A DNA stretch of 64,000 nt, taken from the NCBI RefSeq assembly GCF_019219825.1, contig NZ_JAHUXH010000021.1, forward strand, positions 1 to 64,000, in the 5' to 3' direction. The translations under genes were made by a program, and so were the position numbers. Shown here piece after piece: positions 51,146 to 60,191 of the stretch. The stretch is from Streptomyces sp. TRM70350 (GTDB lineage: Bacteria > Actinomycetota > Actinomycetes > Streptomycetales > Streptomycetaceae). Within the stretch, counting starts at the first letter, position 1. Each line of letters starts with the position of its first letter. A model generated the notes under the pieces. It saw nothing but the letters and a program-made list of their open reading frames with translations. It searched no databases and was not told the DNA's origin.

Positions 51146-53557
51146 GTGGCGACATTGGCACGGTGGTGCTATCGGCACCGGCTGGTGGTCCTGGTGCTGT
51201 GGGTGGGGGCGCTGTTCGGACTGGGCTTCACGGCGACGACGGCGGGCACGGACTACGCGAACGTCTTCTCCCTGCCGAACACTGACTCCAAACGCGCGTA
51301 CGACCTGATGGCGAAGGCCTTCCCGGAGAGCGCCGGCGACACCGACACGGTGGTGTGGAAGGTCGACGAGAGCTCGGTGCGGGACGCGGACGTACGGTCC
51401 CGGATCGAGCCCGCGCTGGCCGAGATCGGCCGGATGGAGGGCGTCGGCGAGGTCGCCGGCCCGTACGCCGGTGAGCGGGGCGCGGCGCAGATCAGCCGGG
51501 ACGGGCGGATCGCGTACGCCCAGATCACCTTCACCGAGCAGGCGAACGCCATCCCCATGGAGCTGATCGAGGAGGTCGTGGACACCGCGCAGGCGGCCGA
51601 ACGCGACGGGCTCCAGGTCGAGTTGGGCGGCCAGGCGATCGCCCGCACTCAGGAGCCGCCCACCGGCACGGCCGAGCTGGTCGGCATCGTGGCGGCGGCG
51701 ATCGTGCTGTTCCTGGCCTTCGGCTCGCTGTTCGCGATGCTGCTGCCGATCGTCGTGGCGATCTTCGGGGTGGGCACCGGCATGCTCACGACGATGCTGC
51801 TCAGCCATGTCACGAACGTGCCCGACGTGGCCCCGCTGCTGGGCTCGCTGATCGGCCTCGGCGTCGGCATCGACTACGCGCTGTTCATCGTCACCCGGCA
51901 CCGGCGGGGCATCCTGCGCGGTACGAAGCCGGAGGAGGCGGCCGTCACCGCCCTCAACACCTCCGGCCGCGCGGTGCTGTTCGCGGGCGGCACGGTCTGC
52001 ATCGCGCTGGCCGGCATGCTGGTGATGAACCTGCGCTTCCTGGACGGTGTGGTCATCGCGACCTCCCTCACCGTCGTGTTCAGCGTCCTCGCCGCCGTCA
52101 CGCTGCTGCCCGCGCTGCTGGGCCTGCTCGGCACGCGGGTGCTCAGCCGCCGGCAGCGGCACCGGCTGGCCCACACGGGACCGGAGCCGGAGGAGGCGAG
52201 CGGGCTTGCGGCGCGCTGGTCGTCGTACGTCCAAAGGCGCCCGCGCTCGATCGCGGCACTCGCGCTCGCGGTCATGGTGGTGCTGTCCCTCCCCGTCCTG
52301 TCCATCCGGCTGGGCGCCACCGACCAGGGCAACCACCAGGACACGACGACCACCCGGCAGGCCTACGACCTGCTCGCCGAGGGCTTCGGCCCCGGCTTCA
52401 ACGGCCCGCTCCAGGTCGTGGTCGACGGCCAGGCCCCCGACTCGCTCGTCTCACGCATCGAGTCCACCGAGGGCGTCGCCCAGGTGGCCGCCGTACCGCC
52501 CGCGAACGACGTCACGGTGATCCAGGTGGTGCCGACGACCTCACCGCAGTCCGAGGAGACGGACCGGCTGATCGACGTACTGCGCGACGAGGTGATCCCG
52601 GCGTCCGGCGCCGAGGCCCACGTGGGAGGCGTGACGGCGGTCTTCAAGGACTTCGCGTCGGTGACGGGCGACCGGCTGCCGTACTTCATCGCGACGATCA
52701 TCGCGCTCGGCTTCCTGCTGCTCCTGGTGGCCTTCCGCTCGCTGGTGGTCCCGCTGACGGCGGCGGTGATGAACCTGATCGCGGCGGCCGCGTCGTTCGG
52801 TGTCCTGGTGGCGGTCTTCCAGTGGGGCTGGGGCACGGAGCTGCTCGGCATCGGCAAGGAGGGCCCGATCACGGCGTTCCTGCCGGTCATCATGCTGTCG
52901 CTGCTGTTCGGCCTGTCGATGGACTACCAGGTGTTCCTGGTGAGCCGGATGCACGAGGAGTGGGTGCACACGAAGGACAACGCGCGGGCGGTCCGGGTGG
53001 GGCTCGCGGAGACCAGCCGGGTCATCAACTGCGCGGCGTTGATCATGATCTGCGTGTTCAGCGCCTTCGTCCTGAGCGGCGACCTGGAGGGCGCGATGGC
53101 GGGCATCGGCCTGGCGGCGGCGGTCGCGCTGGACGCGTTCATTTTGCGTACGGCGCTGGTGCCGGCGGCGATGCATCTGCTGGGGCGGGCCAACTGGTGG
53201 CTGCCGGCGGGGCTGGAGAAGCGGTTGCCGCATCTGGCGGTGGAGCCGAAGGAGGAGCCGGTGGAGACGGTGCCTGAAGGGCCTTCGTCGGTGATCCACG
53301 GCTTCATCCGCACGGCGGACGGTGAGCCGGTGGAGGGGGCGGCGGTGACGCTGCTGTCGCGAGGCGGCCGTCAGCTCGACCGGGTGACGTCCCTGGCGGA
53401 CGGCTCGTACATCGTGGCGGTGCCGGGGCCGGGGGCGTATCTGCTGGCGGCGACGGCGAGCGGGCTGGGCTCCCGGGCACGGCATGTGGTCGTGGAGGAG
53501 GGGCCGTTGGTGTACGACGTGGAGGTGGCCGAGGGGGAGGTGGACGTGGTCAACTAG
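51146..53557 (+). CDS. MMPL/RND-type transporter with C-terminal Ig-like regulatory domain
   Basis: 803 residues. Two six-helix halves of the MMPL type, with the proton-relay regions GLGVGIDYALFIVTRHR near residue 260 and FGLSMDYQVFLVSRMHEEW near 590. After the last helix about 110 residues form a carboxypeptidase-regulatory-like beta domain (HGFIRTADGEPVEGAAVTLL). GTG at 51146 is preferred because AAGGAG lies eight bases upstream; TTG at 51140 is too close. Probably exports a lipid or hydrophobic compound, and probably under the divergent two-component system. Confidence 0.9.
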   Translation: MATLARWCYRHRLVVLVLWVGALFGLGFTATTAGTDYANVFSLPNTDSKRAYDLMAKAFPESAGDTDTVVWKVDESSVRDADVRSRIEPALAEIGRMEGVGEVAGPYAGERGAAQISRDGRIAYAQITFTEQANAIPMELIEEVVDTAQAAERDGLQVELGGQAIARTQEPPTGTAELVGIVAAAIVLFLAFGSLFAMLLPIVVAIFGVGTGMLTTMLLSHVTNVPDVAPLLGSLIGLGVGIDYALFIVTRHRRGILRGTKPEEAAVTALNTSGRAVLFAGGTVCIALAGMLVMNLRFLDGVVIATSLTVVFSVLAAVTLLPALLGLLGTRVLSRRQRHRLAHTGPEPEEASGLAARWSSYVQRRPRSIAALALAVMVVLSLPVLSIRLGATDQGNHQDTTTTRQAYDLLAEGFGPGFNGPLQVVVDGQAPDSLVSRIESTEGVAQVAAVPPANDVTVIQVVPTTSPQSEETDRLIDVLRDEVIPASGAEAHVGGVTAVFKDFASVTGDRLPYFIATIIALGFLLLLVAFRSLVVPLTAAVMNLIAAAASFGVLVAVFQWGWGTELLGIGKEGPITAFLPVIMLSLLFGLSMDYQVFLVSRMHEEWVHTKDNARAVRVGLAETSRVINCAALIMICVFSAFVLSGDLEGAMAGIGLAAAVALDAFILRTALVPAAMHLLGRANWWLPAGLEKRLPHLAVEPKEEPVETVPEGPSSVIHGFIRTADGEPVEGAAVTLLSRGGRQLDRVTSLADGSYIVAVPGPGAYLLAATASGLGSRARHVVVEEGPLVYDVEVAEGEVDVVN

Positions 53558-54165
53558 CTGTCCGCTGTCCGCTGTCCGGCTTTCAGGATCTTCTCGACAT
53601 CGAGGGTGACCTTGGCGCCGATGGATTCAGGGAGCGTGACGATCTCGCCTGGGGCGTGGACGCGGTGGTTCGCGTACTCGTCCTCGGCGGGGTCGGTAAG
53701 GACGTGGAGGCGCTGGTGCTTGCGGTCGACGATGACGTAGACCGGGACCTTGGCGTTGGCATAAGCGGTGACCTTGGTCTGGAGATCGATTTTCCAGTTG
53801 CTGGAGGTCACCTCCAGAACCAACCGGAAGGCGACGGGGTCGTAAGCGTTGTTCTCGACGTAGTAGCCGTCGATGTCAGCATCCACCACGGACAGGTCAG
53901 GTGTGGCGTAGTCCTCGGGACCATCGGGGAGCCAGATGCTGATGTTCTGCAGGACTTCGGTCTCGCTTCCGGCCAGCCCAGCCTCGGCGAAGGGGTCCCT
54001 CAGCCGGTCCAAGGCCCGTGCATGGGGGGCGTCCGGGGACGGGGTCACGAGGATCTGGCCTCCGATGATCTCGACGCGATAGCCCGGACGTCGCTCCATG
54101 ATCTCGTCGGCCAGGACCGTTAGCGGCCGAGCACCGAAGGGCCGCTCAACAGCTGCTGCGGACAT
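53554..54165 (-). CDS. Uma2-family restriction-endonuclease-like protein
   Basis: 203 residues with the PD-(D/E)xK fold of DUF820/Uma2: TPDLSVVDADIDG (catalytic Asp) and LVLEVTSSNWKIDLQTKVTA (ExT...K), followed by YANAKVPVYVIVDRKHQRLH. Abundant in Streptomyces and cyanobacteria with no clear role. ATG at 54165 with GGGAGG six bases upstream. Its stop overlaps the MMPL stop on the other strand (CTAG). Confidence 0.88.
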   Translation of the reverse strand: MSAAAVERPFGARPLTVLADEIMERRPGYRVEIIGGQILVTPSPDAPHARALDRLRDPFAEAGLAGSETEVLQNISIWLPDGPEDYATPDLSVVDADIDGYYVENNAYDPVAFRLVLEVTSSNWKIDLQTKVTAYANAKVPVYVIVDRKHQRLHVLTDPAEDEYANHRVHAPGEIVTLPESIGAKVTLDVEKILKAGQRTADS

Positions 54166-54256
54166 CACGTGCCTCCCGTGGGCTGGTGTCGAGAGCATCA
54201 TCGTAGGCAGCCCTGATGCATGGTGTCCCGTGACGGACGCTTCACCCCAAAGTGGA

Positions 54257-54990
54257 TCACTCCCCCCGCCCCTTGACTGCCGGATCCGGCAACACCCGCG
54301 TCATCCCCGGCAAGAAGTCCGTGAACAGCTCATGCACCTCCAGCACAAGCGGCCGCAGCACCCGGAACCGGGCCAGCGCCACCCCCCGCGCGGTGAGCCG
54401 CGCCCCCCGCTCGGCCAGCCGGTAGCTCCGCTCGCGCCCCTCGGTCCTGTCGAAGATCCAATAGAGCACGAGGCCCATCTGGGACAGCCACATCAGCTCC
54501 GGCAGCACGTCCCGCAGCTCCTGGGGGACCTTCGCCTCCGAACCCGCCAGCACCTCCCTGTGGACGCTGATCGCCTCCACGCGCGCGTGCTCCGACTCCG
54601 GGGAGAACGGACTGAGCGGGCTGTCGGGATCGGCGGCGTTCTTGAAGAACTGCACCGCGAACTCGTGGTACGGCTTCGCCACGTCCAGCCAGGCCCTGAG
54701 GACGCCCGCGAGCCGTGCCTCCAGGTCGGTCTCCCGGTCCAGCACCTCCCGGACCGCCGCCCGGTGCTCGGCGGCGATCCGGTCGTAGAAGCCCTGGATC
54801 AGGAGCTCCTTCCCGGCGAAGTAGTAGTACGCGTTGCCGACGGAGACCCGGCCTCCTGCGCGATGGCCCGCATGGTGGTCTTGTCGTACCCACGCTCCCG
54901 GAACAGCCGCATCGCCGTCTCCAGGATCAGCGCACGGGTCTGTTCGGACTTGGTGGGCACGTTCTGCGGCTTCTTGGCGTCCTCGGACAC
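54257..54990 (-). pseudogene. TetR-family regulator with single-base frameshift
   Basis: GTG at 54990 opens a TetR DNA-binding domain (TRALILETAMRLFRERGYDK, TTMRAIAQEAG). Near 54850 one base is missing. Restoring a G gives GVSVGNAYYYFAGKELLIQG in the frame that continues as the ligand-binding domain to the stop at 54257 (LDRETDLEARLAGVLRAWLD; MTRVLPDPAVKGRGE). Otherwise intact at about 244 residues, so this is a very recent mutation or a sequencing error. The likely operator is the palindrome at 55899-55912. Confidence 0.8.
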
Positions 54991-54999
54991 GGAGAGAGC

Positions 55000-55539
55000 C
55001 TAGTCAGTGGGACAGGCGCCGCCCGCGCAGCCCGATGGGACGTACATCCAGCCCAGGTCCGGCTCGTACGTCCACCCTTCCGCGCGGCGGTGCGCCTGCC
55101 CGCCCCACTGCCCGTCGCGCCACTTCGCGGCGGCAGGCGCGGCCTTCCTGGCGACCCGCATCCCGGCCGGGGTGCTGAGGCGATGCGCGAGTCCCCTGTG
55201 CTCGCGCAGCGCCCACAGTGTCACGATCCAGGCGGCGGCGCCCTGATACACCTGGCCGCCGTCCCCGACGACGGTGATCTCGTCGAGGGTGGCGCGGTGG
55301 TCGAGGCCGGGAAAGCGCCGACGGGCCTCGGCGGAACCGGCCGGTACCAGGTCCAGCGGCACCAGCTGCCGCTGCCGTACCAGCCAGTCGCGCAGGAAGG
55401 CGCACAGGGCGCACTCGGCGTCGTACAGCACGGTCAGCCGGCGAACCGGGACGCGCACCGCGCCCCGGCCCCCCTCCGGGACCGTTGCGGTGCTCCCGCC
55501 CCGGCCCCCCTCCGCGGCCGCGGTCCCCACGGTGCTCAC
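55000..55539 (-). CDS. DCC/DUF393 thiol-disulfide oxidoreductase-like protein
   Basis: About 179 residues. The DUF393 core starts LTVLYDAECALCAFLRDWLV with a CxxC motif; a W-rich C-terminal region (AAAKWRDGQWGGQ; TYEPDLGWMYVPSG) ends in a CxxxxC pair. GTG at 55539 overlaps the stop of the upstream membrane protein frame; an internal GTG nearer the core is possible because the first 35 residues are Gly-rich. It lies between that membrane protein and the TetR gene, probably in one operon. Confidence 0.78.
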   Translation of the reverse strand: MSTVGTAAAEGGRGGSTATVPEGGRGAVRVPVRRLTVLYDAECALCAFLRDWLVRQRQLVPLDLVPAGSAEARRRFPGLDHRATLDEITVVGDGGQVYQGAAAWIVTLWALREHRGLAHRLSTPAGMRVARKAAPAAAKWRDGQWGGQAHRRAEGWTYEPDLGWMYVPSGCAGGACPTD

Positions 55540-55906
55540 GCCCCGGCCGCCGGAGCGACCCAGTCCTGCGGCGGGACCGGCGGCAGCTGCTCCCGCTCCA
55601 TCGCCCCGCGCCGCCGGATCCGGTTGAGCCCGTACACGTTGCCCAGGTGCATCACCCCGAGCACCAGCAGGACCACGCCCGGCTTCGTCGACAGCGCCTC
55701 GAAGACGCCGCGCGTGGGCGATGGTCCCGTCGCCGCTCAGGTACAGCGCGACGAAGCCGAGGTTGACCAGGTAGAAGCCGACCACCAGCAGGTGGTTGAC
55801 GGCGTCGGCCGGCTTCTCGTTGCCGTGCAGTACGTCGGCCAGGAGGATCCACCCGTTGCGGCTGAGCGTACGGGCCACCCAGACGGTCAGGGCCCTGTTT
55901 GAACAC
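55536..55906 (-). pseudogene. Frameshifted small membrane protein in the TetR operon
   Basis: The frame beginning at GTG 55878 reads ARTLSRNGWILLADVLHGNE and a transmembrane segment (LLVVGFYLVNLGFVALYL). It loses frame near 55725, where one C appears missing; restoring it gives ARGVFEALSTKPGVVLLVLG and the tail ending in APAAGA. A second indel may exist at the GGG near 55892: removing one base would let a GTG at 55906 give VFKQALTVWVARTL, a more natural start. About 122 residues when repaired. Function unknown. Confidence 0.65.
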
Positions 55907-55912
55907 GTTCAA
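55899..55912. promoter_or_regulatory. TetR-type operator palindrome
   Basis: TTGAAC-AC-GTTCAA, 6-bp perfect arms, at the head of the membrane protein/DCC/TetR genes and overlapping the possible GTG start at 55906. AT-rich and typical in size for a TetR site, so probably autoregulation by the frameshifted TetR gene. Confidence 0.55.
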
Positions 55913-55935
55913 GGCGGATGTGCGGGCACCTCGCG

Positions 55936-56346
55936 TCAGGGTCTTCGGCCCAACTCCGGCCGTTTGCCGTAGTCCGTGAACCCGAGGACGTTCCCCCAGG
56001 GATCGGCGATCTCGACGGCCCACCCGGTCGCCACGGGACTCGGCTCGTCGAGCAGCGGGATCCCCGCGGCGGTCAGCGCCTCGGCCGCCGCCCGCGCGTC
56101 CGGCACCTCCACCCACACCCGCGGGGACGGCCACGGCGGCGGGCGGTGTCCGAACTCCTCCTCCTGGCGCAGCAGAAGCCCGGGCGTCTCACCCCCGACC
56201 TTCAGCAACGCGATCCCGGCCTCGTCGAGCCGGAACCCCGTCGTGAACCCGGCCCGCTCGTAGAACGCCACGGCCTCACCGAGGTTCCCGACGGGCAACA
56301 GCACGTTGTCGAAACCGAGCAGCTCGTACGACTCGTCATCTGACAT
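55936..56346 (-). CDS. VOC (glyoxalase/bleomycin-resistance-type) family protein
   Basis: 136 residues with two beta-alpha-beta-beta-beta halves of the VOC fold (ELLGFDNVLLPVGNLGEAVA; GWAVEIADPWGNVLGFTDYG). A glyoxalase or dioxygenase role cannot be told apart by eye. ATG at 56346. It ends 24 bp before the TetR-type operator of the next leftward genes. Confidence 0.88.
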   Translation of the reverse strand: MSDDESYELLGFDNVLLPVGNLGEAVAFYERAGFTTGFRLDEAGIALLKVGGETPGLLLRQEEEFGHRPPPWPSPRVWVEVPDARAAAEALTAAGIPLLDEPSPVATGWAVEIADPWGNVLGFTDYGKRPELGRRP

Positions 56347-56473
56347 GCCGTCAGGGTAGGGCGGTGAGTGGCCGAACCCCGGCATTGTCAGTGGCGGCCC
56401 GTACTGTCGTCGGCATGGCAGTCGTGACGATCGTCGACGAGGTTCACCGATGTGCACCAGCCGTAGACGCGCC

Positions 56474-56511
56474 GGGCCCCGCCTCCGGTGCGTCACCGGC
56501 AGACGGGGCCC
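56474..56511 (-). terminator. Hairpin after the sdh operon
   Basis: Outer stem GGGCCCCG/CGGGGCCC (56474-56481 with 56504-56511) and inner stem CCGGTG/CACCGG (56485-56490 with 56494-56499), 35 bp past the sdhB stop. The rest of 56347-56545 has no clear gene. Confidence 0.7.
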
Positions 56512-56545
56512 TCACCGCACGGAGCGGGACGGAGCGAGCAGGAGG

Positions 56546-57307
56546 TCAGAAGCGGCGCGTGATCAGCGCCCGCTTCACCTCCGCGATCGCCTTGGTGACC
56601 TCGATACCGCGCGGGCAGGCGTCCGTGCAGTTGAACGTCGTGCGGCAGCGCCACACGCCGTCGCGGTCGTTGAGGATCTCCAGACGCTGCTCACCGGCCT
56701 CGTCACGCGAGTCGAAGATGAACCGGTGGGCGTTGACGATCGCCGCCGGGCCGAAGTACTGCCCGTCGTTCCAGAACACCGGGCACGAGGAGGTGCAGGC
56801 CGCGCACAGGATGCACTTCGTCGTGTCGTCGAACCGCTCCCGGTCCTCGGCGGACTGCAGACGCTCACGCGTCGGCTCGTTGGTGTCCTTCGTGATCAGG
56901 AAGGGCATCACGTCCCGGTACGCCTGGAAGAACGGCTCCATGTCCACGACCAGGTCCTTCAGGACCGTCAGGCCCTTTATGGCCTCGACCGTGATCGGCT
57001 TCTCGGGGTTGATGTCCTTGATCAGGGTCTTGCAGGCGAGACGGTTTTTGCCGTTGATCCGCATGGCGTCCGAGCCGCAGATGCCGTGCGCGCAGGAGCG
57101 ACGGAACGTCAGGGTGCCGTCCAGGTCCCACTTGATCTTGTGCAGACCGTCGAGGACACGCTCCTTGGGGTCGATCTCCAGCTGGAAGTCTTCCCAGGTC
57201 GCGTCCGCCGAGACCTCCGGGTTGAAGCGGCGGATCCGGAAGGTGACGGTGATGTAAGGCGAGGCGGCGGAGTCCGCTTCGACCTTGTCCAGAACGGGGG
57301 TAGCCAT
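56546..57307 (-). CDS. sdhB: Succinate dehydrogenase iron-sulfur subunit
   Basis: 253 residues carrying the three Fe-S clusters of complex II: 2Fe-2S in CAHGICGSDAMRINGKNRLA then C, 4Fe-4S in CILCAACTSSCP and 3Fe-4S in CRTTFNCTDACPRG. It passes electrons from SdhA to menaquinone. ATG at 57307 shares a base with the sdhA stop (TGATG). Last gene of sdhCDAB. Confidence 0.98.
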   Translation of the reverse strand: MATPVLDKVEADSAASPYITVTFRIRRFNPEVSADATWEDFQLEIDPKERVLDGLHKIKWDLDGTLTFRRSCAHGICGSDAMRINGKNRLACKTLIKDINPEKPITVEAIKGLTVLKDLVVDMEPFFQAYRDVMPFLITKDTNEPTRERLQSAEDRERFDDTTKCILCAACTSSCPVFWNDGQYFGPAAIVNAHRFIFDSRDEAGEQRLEILNDRDGVWRCRTTFNCTDACPRGIEVTKAIAEVKRALITRRF

Positions 57308-59061
57308 CAGTACTTACGCTCCATCGGCTGGTAGCGGGTCTGGACGACCGGCTTGTAGTCGAGACGGACGGTTTCGGACCCGTCGGCGCCGACCTCGCGG
57401 TACGCCATGGTGTGGCGCATGAAGTTGACGTCGTCGCGGTTGGGGTAGTCCTCGCGGTAGTGACCGCCGCGGGACTCCTTGCGGGCCAGCGCGGACACCG
57501 CCATGACCTCGGCCAGGTCGAGCAGGTTGCCCAGCTCGATGGCCTCCAGCAGGTCCGTGTTGAACCGCTTGCCCTTGTCCTGGATCGCCACGTTCCTGTA
57601 CCGCTCGCGCAGCTCGGCGATCTTCTCCACCGCCGTCTTGATGGTCTGCTCGGTGCGGAACACCATGACGTTGGCGTCCATGGTCTCCTGCAGTTCGCGC
57701 CGCAGGGTGGCCACCCGCTCGTTGCCCGTCGACGTCCGCAGCCGCTCGATCTGCTCCAGAACGAAGGACTCCGGGTTCTCCGGCAGCTCGACGAAGCCCG
57801 CCTTCTGCGCGTACTCCGCCGCGGCGATGCCCGCCCGCTTGCCGAAGACGTTGATGTCCAGCAGCGAGTTGGTGCCGAGGCGGTTGGCGCCGTGCACGGA
57901 CACGCAGGCGACCTCGCCGGCGGCGTACAGGCCCGGGACGACGGTGGTGTTGTCCGCCAGGACCTCACCCTCGACGTTGGTCGGGATGCCGCCCATCGCG
58001 TAGTGCGCGGTCGGCTGGATCGGGATCGGGTCCGTGTACGGCTCGATGCCCAGGTAGGTGCGGGCGAACTCGGTGATGTCCGGGAGCTTGGCGTCCAACT
58101 GCTCCGGCGGCAGGTGGGTGAGGTCCAGGTAGACGTGGTCACCCTCGGGGCCGCAGCCGCGGCCCTCACGGATCTCGGTGTAGATGGAGCGGGACACGAC
58201 GTCACGGGACGCCAGGTCCTTCATCACCGGCGCGTACTTCTCCATGAAGCGCTCGCCGTCCTTGTTGCGCAGGATGCCGCCCTCACCGCGGGCGCCCTCC
58301 GTCAGCAGGATGCCCATGCGCCAGATGCCGGTCGGGTGGAACTGGAAGAACTCCATGTCCTCCAGCGGGATGCCCCGCCGGTAGACCGCCGCCTGGCCGT
58401 CACCGGTCAGCGTGTGCGCGTTCGACGTCACCTTGAAGAACTTGCCGCAGCCGCCGGACGCGTAGATCACGGCCTTCGCCTGGAAGACGTGGACCTCACC
58501 GGTCGCCAGCTCGTACGCCACGACACCGGCCGAGCGCTTGACGCCGTCGACCTCGGTGATCAGCTGGTCGAGGACGTAGAACTCGTTGAAGAACTCCACA
58601 CCCTCTTTGACGCAGTTCTGGTACAGCGTCTGGAGGATCATGTGGCCGGTGCGGTCGGCGGCGTAGCAGGAGCGGCGGACCGGGGCCTCGCCGTGGTTCC
58701 GGCTGTGCCCGCCGAAGCGGCGCTGGTCGATCGTGCCGTTCGGGGTCCGGTTGAACGGCAGGCCCATCTTCTCCAGGTCGAGGACCGAGTCGATGGCCTC
58801 CTTCGCCAGGATCTCGGCGGCGTCCTGGTCGACCAGGTAGTCACCGCCCTTGACCGTGTCGAAGGTGTGCCACTCCCAGTTGTCCTCCTCCACGTTGGCC
58901 AGCGCCGCGGCCATGCCGCCCTGCGCGGCGCCCGTGTGGGAGCGGGTCGGGTAGAGCTTGGTCAGCACGGCGGTGCGGCTGCGCTTGGTCGCCTCGATGG
59001 CGGCGCGCATGCCCGCGCCACCGGCGCCGACGATGACGGTGTCGTACTTGTGGATCTTCAT
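57307..59061 (-). CDS. sdhA: Succinate dehydrogenase flavoprotein subunit
   Basis: 584 residues: FAD fold VIVGAGGAGMRAAIEAT at residue 9, the His for covalent FAD in PTRSHTGAAQGGMAAAL near residue 42, HPTGIWRMG near 238, the catalytic-Arg region GCGPEGDHVYLDLTHL near 300 and the HGANRLGTNSLLD motif. Oxidises succinate to fumarate. ATG at 59061; 22 bp after sdhD. Confidence 0.98.
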   Translation of the reverse strand: MKIHKYDTVIVGAGGAGMRAAIEATKRSRTAVLTKLYPTRSHTGAAQGGMAAALANVEEDNWEWHTFDTVKGGDYLVDQDAAEILAKEAIDSVLDLEKMGLPFNRTPNGTIDQRRFGGHSRNHGEAPVRRSCYAADRTGHMILQTLYQNCVKEGVEFFNEFYVLDQLITEVDGVKRSAGVVAYELATGEVHVFQAKAVIYASGGCGKFFKVTSNAHTLTGDGQAAVYRRGIPLEDMEFFQFHPTGIWRMGILLTEGARGEGGILRNKDGERFMEKYAPVMKDLASRDVVSRSIYTEIREGRGCGPEGDHVYLDLTHLPPEQLDAKLPDITEFARTYLGIEPYTDPIPIQPTAHYAMGGIPTNVEGEVLADNTTVVPGLYAAGEVACVSVHGANRLGTNSLLDINVFGKRAGIAAAEYAQKAGFVELPENPESFVLEQIERLRTSTGNERVATLRRELQETMDANVMVFRTEQTIKTAVEKIAELRERYRNVAIQDKGKRFNTDLLEAIELGNLLDLAEVMAVSALARKESRGGHYREDYPNRDDVNFMRHTMAYREVGADGSETVRLDYKPVVQTRYQPMERKY

Positions 59062-59083
59062 CAGGAGTACCTCAGCCCCGTGC

Positions 59084-59566
59084 CTAGCGGATGTTCGGGT
59101 CGAAGGTGAAGATCACCAGCGTGCCCAGCAGGATGGTGAACACCGTGGCGGTGTACAGCAGGCCCTTCAGCCACAGGCGCGTGTTCGCGCGTTCCGCGTA
59201 GTCGTTGATGATCGTGCGCAGCCCGTTGGCGCCGTGCAGCATCGCCAGCCACAGCATCAGCAGGTCCCAGACCTGCCAGAACGGGGACGCCCAGCGGCCG
59301 GCCACGAAGGCGAAGCCGATCTTGGAGACGCCGCCGTCCAGCACGAGCTGGATCAGCAGGTGGCCGATGACCAGGACGACCAGCACGATGCCGGACAGCC
59401 GCATGAACAGCCAGGCGGCCATCTCGAAGTTGCCGCGTGTGGTCTTCGGGGTCTTCTTGGTGCGCTTGCGCGGCGGCTCGATCAGCGGCGCCGGGTTGTC
59501 GACCGTGTAGACGGAGGCGCCCTCGACGGGGCCGATACCGGAAGCGGTGCTCTCAGTGGTGGACAT
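59084..59566 (-). CDS. sdhD: Succinate dehydrogenase hydrophobic membrane anchor subunit
   Basis: 160 residues. A hydrophilic 45-residue N-terminus is followed by three transmembrane helices (LSGIVLVVLVIGHLLIQLVL with a heme-ligand-type His; LLMLWLAMLHGANGLRTIIN; LLYTATVFTILLGTLVIFTF). Anchors SdhAB and helps bind heme b and menaquinone. Five bases after the sdhC stop. The longer N-terminus is typical of actinomycetes. Confidence 0.95.
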   Translation of the reverse strand: MSTTESTASGIGPVEGASVYTVDNPAPLIEPPRKRTKKTPKTTRGNFEMAAWLFMRLSGIVLVVLVIGHLLIQLVLDGGVSKIGFAFVAGRWASPFWQVWDLLMLWLAMLHGANGLRTIINDYAERANTRLWLKGLLYTATVFTILLGTLVIFTFDPNIR

Positions 59567-59571
59567 GCGCG

Positions 59572-59952
59572 TCAGCTCCCGAAGACTTCACGAGCGGCGT
59601 GGCCGAGGACGGGGTAGATCGCCCCGAGCATCAGCACGACCCAGACGGCCATGACGGTCCAGAGCATGTGCTTCTGGTAGCGCGCGCCCTTCGACCAGAA
59701 GTCGACGGCGACGACGCGCAGGCCGTTGAGCGCGTGGAAGAGGATGGCGGCGACGAGGCCGTACTCCAGCACGGCGACGAGCGGCGTCTTGTAGGTGGCA
59801 ACGACCTCGTCGTAGGCCTCGGGGGAGACACGGACGAGAGCGGTGTCCAGCACGTGAACGAACAGGAAGAAGAAGATGAGGACGCCGGTGACTCGGTGAG
59901 CCACCCAGGACCACATTCCTTCCCGGCCGCGGTACAGCGTTCCAGCCGGCAC
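59572..59952 (-). CDS. sdhC: Succinate dehydrogenase cytochrome b556 subunit
   Basis: 126 residues, three transmembrane helices (RVTGVLIFFFLFVHVLDTAL with the heme-type His; LEYGLVAAILFHALNGLRVV; MLWTVMAVWVVLMLGAIYPV). First gene of the operon. GTG at 59952 is chosen because CGGAGGG lies seven bases upstream and the product then begins MPAGTLYRGREGMW as in relatives; a 25-residue longer reading is hydrophilic and lacks support. The 60 kb gap upstream should hold the sdh promoter, but none was identified with confidence. Confidence 0.95.
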   Translation of the reverse strand: MPAGTLYRGREGMWSWVAHRVTGVLIFFFLFVHVLDTALVRVSPEAYDEVVATYKTPLVAVLEYGLVAAILFHALNGLRVVAVDFWSKGARYQKHMLWTVMAVWVVLMLGAIYPVLGHAAREVFGS

Positions 59953-60191
59953 GGAAGAACCCTCCGGGAGCGGGGACTGGGGCCTGCCGGCTTCGGTGTC
60001 GGACGGGCCCGGCCGGGTACGGTCCACCGGCCCCCAGCATCGTAGCGACGCGCTGCCGCTGGGCTGAGCCGGGGTCTGGGGATGTGATCAAACTGGCAGT
60101 CGATCGGGCTATTGGGGGTGGAGTGTGCTGTTATGTGCCGGGTGCGGGTGTGTTGTGGCTGGTCACGCCCACGCGGCGGAGCCGCACATCG

